DNA of 64,000 nt from Verticillium longisporum. Lineage: Eukaryota; Ascomycota; Sordariomycetes; Glomerellales; Plectosphaerellaceae. Positions 56,102 through 64,000 of the stretch are shown in pieces. The translations under genes and the position numbers were made by a program. Each line of letters begins with the position of its first letter. Within the stretch, counting starts at the first letter, position 1. The notes beneath the pieces were generated by a model. It ran no database searches. It was not told where the DNA came from and worked only from the letters and a program-made list of their open reading frames with translations. The stretch covers positions 2,294,001-2,358,000 of the forward strand of contig JAETXT010000011.1 in assembly GCA_019188255.1 (NCBI GenBank), given 5' to 3'.

Positions 56102-57100
56102 AATAAATGCCATGGCAGAGAGTTCTGTTGGCGATTTGATCGGGTGAAAATCCCGATTCGCTTACCAACTGGTCTCTCAAGTTGCTCAGGCAAAGGTGGG
56201 AAGGAGGTCTGGGCAAAAATGTGTGAAGCTTGAGGCACGTGTTCAGGGTCGTGTGATTTAGTTTGTTTCAAAGCAAAAGTAGTCAGAAGATACCCCTGAG
56301 CGACCAAGTCGGGCCCGATGAGAGGTCTGCCGGCTGAGCTCTGGCGGGTGTTTGGTGCGAAAGCAAGCAGTTGATTGTTTCTGCGTTTCCACGATGAAGT
56401 AATTTACGTCATTCTTGAACCCCTTCTGCCTCCTGTCTCCTGCCTAGTGCAGGGAGCGTGATGATGAGCTGTGTACTTGCGAAAGAGAAGCGTGCCTGGG
56501 GCACTGAGTTATGCTTCATACTGAATGGGACGCACAGGAAAGAAAAGACCACCGTCCCTAGCCGGAGTCATGCGTGTCCCGCCATTTGGATGATGGACAG
56601 CCCTCGATCATTGCACACGTGGCTGATGTGATGTTGCGTACTCAACTCACTCAACGTTCTCCGGCCGGTTACCTCCATCTCATGGCAGGCGAGGTTTTCA
56701 ATGGATGCAGTTCAATTCAGGCTATTATTGCGAAACCGATCAAACGGTCACCAGGTAAACCCTCGCACTCAAGGTCCAAAACAACTATTTCCGTACACTA
56801 TACGACCAGGTGATAAGAAAGACGCGTCCAACAAAATCAAGAGACAGGAAGAATAAAATAAAAAAGAGTCCTAGCATGTGGTAGCAGGAGCAGACTTCGC
56901 TCGAACGCCGGATTCTTCCCAGTGCCGTCCCCATACCCTTTTATCCCGTTCTCCATGGTCGTGGAGGTTCCCATCAACGTGACCCGCGAGGGAGTGGCGG
57001 CCGTGGCGATGTAATTATATATCTTTTATCAAGTTGAGCCCGGACAATGAAACACCGGGGCATCAAAAAGAGCGAGCCCGATGGAGTGCAGAGGTTGCGT
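56102..57100. other. Convergent gap between PAS gene and chitin synthase
   Basis: About 1 kb with two 3' ends; no coding family seen. AATAAAATAAAA near 56855-56866 could serve 3' processing. Confidence 0.45.
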
Positions 57101-60100
57101 TTACATGTTGGCCAGCTCGTGGTCGATCTGGCGATCCATGAAAGTGCGCCTCTCACCAACGAGCTCTGACTGCAGTCTTTGCTCGACCAGGGCGCGCACC
57201 TGCTTCTTGGTCACCGTGTCGAGATCGACCTCCATGAGGACGCTGCGGATGGCTTCGACGATCATGCCATCGTCAGGTCCGGCAAGACCACGCTGGAAAT
57301 CAAAGGTGGACGAAGAAGCCTCCGCAGCGCGGTTACCGCCGGCGAAGCCAAGGGCAGTAGAAGAGCGGTTGCCGCCCATCAGAGACGGGTTGCTGGCGTG
57401 ACCGTGGAGATTGCCCATGGGGCGGGCAGGGTAATCGGCGTATGGGGACTGGGTTCGCTGAATGTCATGGGCGCCCATGGAGGCCATGGACTGACGGTGA
57501 GCCAGATGGGGGTCAGCAAAGGGTCCAGCGCCAGTCATGGTCGAATGCCGGGTCATGTGGCCGGGGCTGGGCGTGCCAAAGAGCGCAGGGGACTGAGGGG
57601 GCATGTAGGGGTTTTGGCGGTTTTGCATGCCCGTGATGACAGATCCCTGGCGGACAGACGAGTAGACAGACTTCATCTCGTCCATCTCGTACTGGTCCTG
57701 GTATTCGCCTTCGTACTTCTCAGGGTATCCGCCACGACGACCAGGTAGCTGGTTGGCCTGGGCATAATCATCCCAACGCTGCAGAGGAACGCTGCGGGGA
57801 TCGTAGCCCTCATCGTCGACGGCCACGATCTGCTTGTTGCCCTTCTCTCCAATGACGATACGCGTGTTTCCCCACGAGAAGTTGTCCTGGTTCCAGAAAG
57901 AATAGATCGGCAGAACAAAGGAGTAGATGGGGAAAGCCAAGATGTAGATAACCATCCAACCAATGTGTTGCCACTGACGCTTGAGGATGAAAATCAAAGC
58001 CTGGAGACCGTACACGGCTGCCAGCATGATGATGGAGATCAAGGGGAACTGGCCAGTGCCGCTAGCGACGAGGTAGATGAGGTAGCCGAGATAGACACAC
58101 GTGGCGGGGAGGATGATAGTTCCGAAGAGATCAATGAAGACGACGAAACGCATGCTGAAGCAGCAGAAACCACACATCTCCTTAAGCTGCATCAGCTCGA
58201 ACAGGTTGTGGATCGTTGAGTTGATCCAGCGACGACGCTGGGACAAGAGAACGCTCCATGACTCCGGTGCCGCGGTCTGGCAGTATGCGTCGGGAATGAA
58301 CTTGTAGGACATGAACGGGAAATGCTTGGTCATCAGGGTCGTCAGGTAACGATCCTCACCAAGGGCCAGCAGGTTCTTCTTGTGTAATGTGTCGACATCG
58401 CATACGCTGTACTCCTGAATGACGCCGTCAGAGATGATGAGAGGCTTGCCCTTGTCGGCGGTACGCAGGCGATACATGGTGAAACTAGAGACTGTTAGCG
58501 AAGAGTAAATACGGTGGGATGGGGAGAGAGAGGAACGTACCATCCAGGCAAACAGGTAACACTGCCGAACAACGATTCGAAAGCCTTGGCCAGGTGGTGG
58601 GAAATGAAGTACTCATAGACCTGGATCATAGTCCACCAGGTCTTTTCGTCGTTTTGCAGAGCTGTTTCGCCACAAATACCAGCAATCTTGCCATCGTTGG
58701 CGCATGCGGCAACAAGACGATTCAACGAGTCCTCGCGGACTGAGGTATCGGCGTCGACCATGAAGAGGTATTCGTACAGCTCGGGATCTACACCGATGAT
58801 GTTGTTGATCTGATGGAACATTTCGAGTTCAAGAGGGTTCATTGGAGAGCGGTGGTGGACGCGGTTGAGGAAGCTCATGAGGAGAATCTGGGAGTCTCGC
58901 TTGCCACGGTTGCCAGGCTTCGTCTTACTTTGCTCGGATTCCTTGCCAACCTTGACGACAACAAGATAGGGAACGACGTTGCCTTCGAATTCGTAGAGAC
59001 CCGAGTAAACCTTGCCGTAATTGAGCTGCTCGCTTCCAGTACCGACGGACTTGAAGGCCAGGGCGGGAGGGTCGATCTTGGGGTCGACACCCAGAATGTC
59101 TAAAACAATCTTGGGCGTCGGGCGGTCGTTGCCTTGACCAACAATCACACCGTCGCAGATGACGCAGATGAGCTTTCTCTTGTTGTCGTACTGAAGAGCA
59201 GTGAGAGAGTCCAGAGCCTTTCGGAGGGATTCTTCACCCTCAGTGTAGGCGGGCACCTGGCAAATGACGAACTTGTCTTGCGGCGAAGGGCGCCTCTTGG
59301 AGCCAAACTGCAGTGCGGACACGAACTTGAGTAGAATGACTGCACACAGCATGATGGTGAAAGCCAGCAACAGCCAGTTGTTGACGGTACACCTAGGCGT
59401 CTCCCTGAAGTCTGTAGTGCCCTTGTAGAACGTGTTGCGGATGCAGTTCATGCTGTTCTGGGCGCTCTGGTTCTCAGTGGCGTTACTGGCGGCCCGTTCC
59501 AAGACCTCGTTCCATTTGTCGGTGACATCGGCTCCAGGGTTTTGCTTGATCACGTTGATAAGCTTCTCGTTCAAGAAGTTGGAGCCACCCAGGTTCTTCA
59601 GACGCTTCTGCGTATAGAAGTAGTTAGTCAAGTCGTAAATCTTGTCGTCGTAAATGACCCATTGACGTCCGTCGTTCTCGCCCTGCCTACGGACTGTACC
59701 CTTGGACCAAACTAGATCGCCGTGGAAGTATTCCTTGATTCTGGGTTCAAAACGTTTGCTGTACCAATCTGCGGCTCGAAGCTTGGAAACAGGGTTTGGC
59801 TGGTAGTAACCAGATGTGTGATCAGCAATCTGAAATTCCAAGGTATTGTTCAGATCCAGGCGGAACGTGTCCTCTATATCAAGACCAGGGCAAGTCAGGG
59901 GCAGAGGAGCAACGAAATAGTCGTCGAGATTCATGCCGGCGAGTGGAAGCATGTTTTCCCGTGTGGTCTCAATATCTTGGTCCGAGTGTTGCTGTTTCCA
60001 GAACTTGGAGATGTCATAAACTTTGCCGTGAATGCTGACCCAGAAGTCGCTTTGTCCTTGGTGAGTATCGACCTCTTTCTGAGAGTATGCCTTGTCGAAG

Positions 60101-62598
60101 TTGGGACACAAGAGACGGCCAAACGCAATGATCCAGAAGACAATTAGAGCGTTCATGAACAAGATGAAGAAACACAGAACAAGCTTCTCACGCCAGGCCA
60201 TGCGAACGTCGGGCCGCTTCATGCGTCCGACGTAGCGAAGGAATGGGGAAGGAATCCACCAGGTGAAAGCCCAGACGATGAAGACCCAGACTCTACGCTT
60301 CATCGGTAGAGACTTAGTCTCGATTTGCTTGCCATCGGCGAGTTCAGGGTCAAGAGGACCAATGAATTCACCGTCCTCGTTGTAGTAAACTGCGCCTTTG
60401 TGGGTGTCGCCTTTGTGGCCAAGGCCATAGTCACCAACGGCGACGTTGCGCATGCCCGTCATGCCCGTCATACGCGTGGGGGCGATCGAAGGTGCCGCCG
60501 CAGGGTTCTGGTTGAACGTCGCTTGAGGCATGTTGCCATGGCTAAAGTTGCGCTGATGGTTGACGACACCATTGCTCCCGCTGTGATCATCAAGAATGAC
60601 CTGGCCTGGGAAATAGCCGCTGCCATTGTTTGAATAACCAGACTCAAGGTGGTTGACAGCCATCATGTTGCCAACGCCAGGGAGGTTGTTTAACGGCTTG
60701 AGGTCAAGCATGCTTTCAGCCTCCCACCAGGCAGACTCACGCATCCAGACACGCTCCTTGCCGACAATGACCTCGCCATTGCTCCAGCCACGTTCCAGGA
60801 GCCACGTCTCAATGCCATCCCGCCCGTCTTTGCATCCTAGCGCCGAGTACCGCTGAACAAACTCTTCGACATCGAAGTCAGCGGTGAAATCAAGGTTCTT
60901 GTTGCGCCTGTTCGCCCACTCGGGGAGGCGCCAGGCCCGCAGCTGGCGGGAAACAGTACCAGCCGACCAAGCAGATGTGACAGAAGGCAAAGCGGCCAAG
61001 CTGGCTGGGGAGTCATCGGTGGGGTGGAGAGAGAGGTGGTACCACACACGGCTTGAGGCAAGCAGGGCTGGCAAATCGAGGCGGCTGTGGGTGCCCAGGT
61101 TAATGCCTTCACCGGCGACCGGGAACAAGAGCTGTTTGATGAATCCGTCATCATCAGCGGACAGACCAATCTTCTCGAGAATCTCTTCCCTCTTTTCCAG
61201 CTCATGTTGCCTTTCCCTGCTGGCTGGAGTCGAGCTGATGCCCAGGTCGGGAGCAACCTCGGCCACGGCATTCTGCATTTCTCGGAGCACGGAGCTGCCA
61301 GTGGCGGGCACTTCGATGCCATCAGCAATCATCTCCGAGTTGATGCCCATGGAATCGTCGAAGATACCACGCAAAGCCAACGCCTTGCCGAGCGTAGGAC
61401 TGGGGATCTCAACGACACTGATGCAGACCGTGTCTTCACCCTCCTCGTTACTGGTGGGTGTTCGCACCCCACGTCCGTCGAGAGACTCAGCGCCATCCTT
61501 GATGCGGGCCATTTGGGCGGCGATGGCAGCGTTAGCCTTAGTGATGACCCAATCGACGAGGGCTTCATAGAGTCCACCAACGAATGTCGATCGGTCTTCG
61601 GTCGTGCACTGCTTCATAAGCACCTCGGGTTCCATTCCAAGGAGGCCGCTGACGTCTTCGCAAACATCTTCCAGAACGTCCTCATCGACGTTGTAATCAA
61701 GGGTGTTACCGAGCTTGAGGAGGCCAGCAAGCGTTGAGATGAAGCTTCGGTGCGAGGCACCCTTGATGCCAATATCTTTAAGGGCGGTCCTGAAATCCTC
61801 GGCGGCAGCAGCATCATCGGCGGTCGGGAGATATGAGGGCGGGTCGTAGGTGCCCGACCGAGCCAGCAGAGCATACTGCGAGGCAGGCTTGAGGCCTAGG
61901 AACTCCCGCTCGGCGGGAGTTGAGGCAGACGTCAGGAGGTAGTAGAAGACGTCGAAAGCCCTGTAGCCAGCCTCGGAAGGAATGTTCATCAAGCCCTTCG
62001 TGGTATCGATACCACCCTGCGACAACGCGATGCTGGCAGCGGTGAGATTGCCACCAAGGTTGATCGTCAGAGTGACGCCGGGGGCGGCTTGCCGAGGTGT
62101 CGAAGGGATGTAGGGAGTGGTGCATCGCAGAAAAGGCTGAATGGCATCCAAAGCTTTGTAGAGCGACGAAGGCGTGGACATGGGCAGAGAGGAGAGGAAG
62201 GGAGCCAGGACGGACGGTGTGGACTCGTGGAGGGAGCTGTGTTTCATCTCGTCAGCGTGTTGTTCTGTCTGTTGCATCGACTTCGGTAGGACTTACCCCA
62301 AGACAATGCAGCCGTCCTCAGCACGTCGCCTGGCATGCTCCCAGGCACTGGCACCTAGTGAGGCATCGACAGTGCCTCCGATGGAGCCATTGGGACCGGT
62401 CTGCGAGGCAGTGAGCCAGGTGTTGACCACAGTGCTGGTGCCAGCGTCGAGCCTGTAGGGCTGGGCGGAGAGGTAGATGTTGTGAATGGCGTTGAGGAGA
62501 GTCGTGGTAGACACCTGAGTCGATTGCTGACCGGTGCCTCTGTTGCCACCTGGTGCCTCCGAGGCCAGAGAGTACATCGACATTCTAGGGTTCGTCAT
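57101..62598 (-). CDS. Chitin synthase with myosin-motor-like N-terminus (class V/VII group)
   Basis: Polymerises UDP-GlcNAc into chitin at hyphal tips and septa. Reading down the minus strand, exons are 62598-62297, 62236-58541 and 58484-57101, phase 2 both times, giving 1793 residues. The N-terminal ~650 residues are the myosin-motor-like region ([36 protein letters not shown]), but I see no GESGxGKT P-loop. Transmembrane pairs lie near 740-800. A cytochrome b5-like segment follows ([14 protein letters not shown], about 830-870), without the usual haem HPGG. The catalytic region (about 1085-1570) includes [41 protein letters not shown] and the QRRRW motif. A DEK_C domain ends the protein ([20 protein letters not shown]). 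Whether it is class V or VII cannot be settled by eye. No damage seen. Confidence 0.94.
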
Positions 62599-64000
62599 CT
62601 TGACAGTCGGGGGACTCGCGAAGTCTTGCCCAGTGCAGGGACTTCAGGGGCGATGGCGGATAGGATCAGGTGGTGTTGCCAGAGTCTAGAGCCGGACGTC
62701 AAAAGGGGATAGCGTGGGCTCGGCGCCCTTGTTGGAAGACCCAGGAAGGTGTAGGCGATTTATTATGATTTTTGGCGTCGAATTCGAGTAGGGTATTAGA
62801 AGAGTAGCGAGTGAGGTTTCGTCAAGCGCTGGCTGGATGGCCGGATCGAAAGTCTGATTTGGGTCGCTTGGGCAACGCGTGGGCGTGGCTGTCGTGGTTC
62901 CCGAAAAGAGACAAGCTGATGCAGGACAAGAACAGAACAGACAACAAGAGGGATCGAAACAACCACCAAAGCGAGTGAGATGGTTGTCGAGTAAAGGGTT
63001 GGGAGGGGAGAAACTGAAAGGAAGAAGCCAATGTCGAGCAGCTTTGCCTCAGACACAACGAGAGGTGGCAGTGGAGAGCAGAGGGAGGATTGGGATTTGC
63101 CGGGCAGAGAGGACTCTGGGTCTCGTAATGACTGGGGCCTGAGAGGGTTCGATCACCACATGCCATGCCCGCGCCAGACAAGAAAGCGAGGACAGGGGGT
63201 TCGGGGCCAATGGACGGGCTGCGGTGCGCGACAGACGACAGACGCGCAGTTCTCGGAGACGTGCGACAGAAAGCATGATTTCACGGACCCCTGACCTAGG
63301 GGCTTCCCATCTTTCCACAGAGGCTAGGCTCTAAGAGGCTTTTGGGTGGGCACTCGGGGTTCCATCCGCAGACGAGCCGGTCTCCGCGCTGATCCAGATT
63401 GAACGAATGGATGGTGGACTCTGCTCCCACTGTGCGATGCTTTTCTTGGAGAGACCAGCGTGAATACGAGGCGGCGAACTGCAACCTGCAGCTGCTGCGC
63501 TGTGTTGGATCAGGCAGCCAGAGGCAGGCCTGGCGGCGAGGTCGGCAAAGCGTTAGCTGTCGAACATCAGGGCGGTTTTCTGCCCTCCACTTTTTGGTGA
63601 CGACAGTCGTGCTATTCTTGTCGATGGGCGTAATGGATGCCCTATCCTCCTCGCTTGCAGTGCGGTCAGGAACGGCTGAACCAGAGCTTCGCCTGCCTGT
63701 CGCTGCTGATGGGAACGGACTCGGTGAGCTTGAGCGCATGACTGTGGTCCCGTCCCTCCACCGCTGGCTGTCAGTCCAGGTCGAAATCCGAGTGCATCTC
63801 CTGTAACACATAGTGGCGTCTCTTGGTGGATTGCCATCCAGTCCCTCGTTCTCACTGCAGATCATCAACTGACGATGCCCGGTTCGTATCGCCCGAGAGA
63901 GGGGCGGGGTGTGTGATGTGCATTCACTACCGCTTGCAGTACCGTTTTCCAGCCGGCCTTTCTGGCCCTCCAGCACTTGCATGAAGCTCCATCTTTTTCT
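62599..64000. promoter_or_regulatory. Upstream region of the chitin synthase, to the window edge
   Basis: 1.4 kb of promoter and leader. No gene is seen; a 228-codon minus-strand frame at 63296-63982 looks like chance. In other filamentous ascomycetes the class V and VII chitin synthase genes lie head-to-head, so the partner gene may start just past 64000 on the plus strand. Confidence 0.5.

Noticed and set aside
63296..63982. 228-codon minus-strand open frame upstream of the chitin synthase
   Set aside because: No motif, arginine/serine-rich chance composition, and it lies in the expected promoter.

Overview
This window looks like nuclear DNA of a filamentous ascomycete, most likely a Sordariomycete. 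Genes carry short introns (mostly 46-120 nt) with GT..AG ends and CTRAC-like branch points. Protein-coding content is moderately GC-rich, and intergenic gaps run from 0.1 to 4 kb. The set includes fungal-specific families: Zn2Cys6 regulator, class V/VII chitin synthase, LaeA-like methyltransferases, DHA2-type MFS exporter, secreted glucoamylase with CBM20. A Polycomb EED subunit is also present, which argues against lineages that lost PRC2. Species cannot be fixed from sequence alone.

Layout. 0-15 kb is mostly housekeeping: SmE (SME1), 5-formyl-THF cyclo-ligase, long-chain acyl-CoA synthetase (FAA1-type), neuronal calcium sensor NCS1/Frq1, a membrane-anchored hemerythrin-HHE protein and CDC45. 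17-25 kb is accessory: two LaeA-like methyltransferases pointing at each other, then a cytochrome P450. 27-36 kb holds a glucoamylase, a Zn2Cys6 regulator and an MFS exporter. 36-50 kb is dense: aldo-keto reductase, SEH1 nucleoporin, SPT3, RRN11, EED, an F-box-like fungal protein and ribosomal protein eS28. 50-54 kb has no recognisable gene. 54-62.6 kb holds a PAS-domain protein and a chitin synthase with an N-terminal myosin-motor-like region.

I rebuilt exon structures by hand and checked each against intron phase and family length. Several conserved genes come out at exactly the expected size: NCS1 190 aa, eS28 68 aa, SPT3 326 aa, and Faa1-type 700 aa once a missing base is allowed for. That makes the defects stand out. 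FAA1 and the glucoamylase each lack one base in a C or G run. SEH1 has an in-frame TAG before its last conserved part. The F-box-like gene changes frame near its 3' third. Either the assembly has residual errors or several genes are truly damaged. The glucoamylase case is deceptive, because the missing base and an unspliced 61-nt intron cancel and leave one long false ORF.

Other points of interest are a 1.25-kb SPT3 intron holding a 143-codon AT-hook-like ORF, an AmyR-type CGG-N8-CGG site in the glucoamylase promoter, three stop-free introns of length 3n, and the methyltransferase/methyltransferase/P450 group. I did not find an obviously new defence or mobile system, RNA gene, transposon or CRISPR array.
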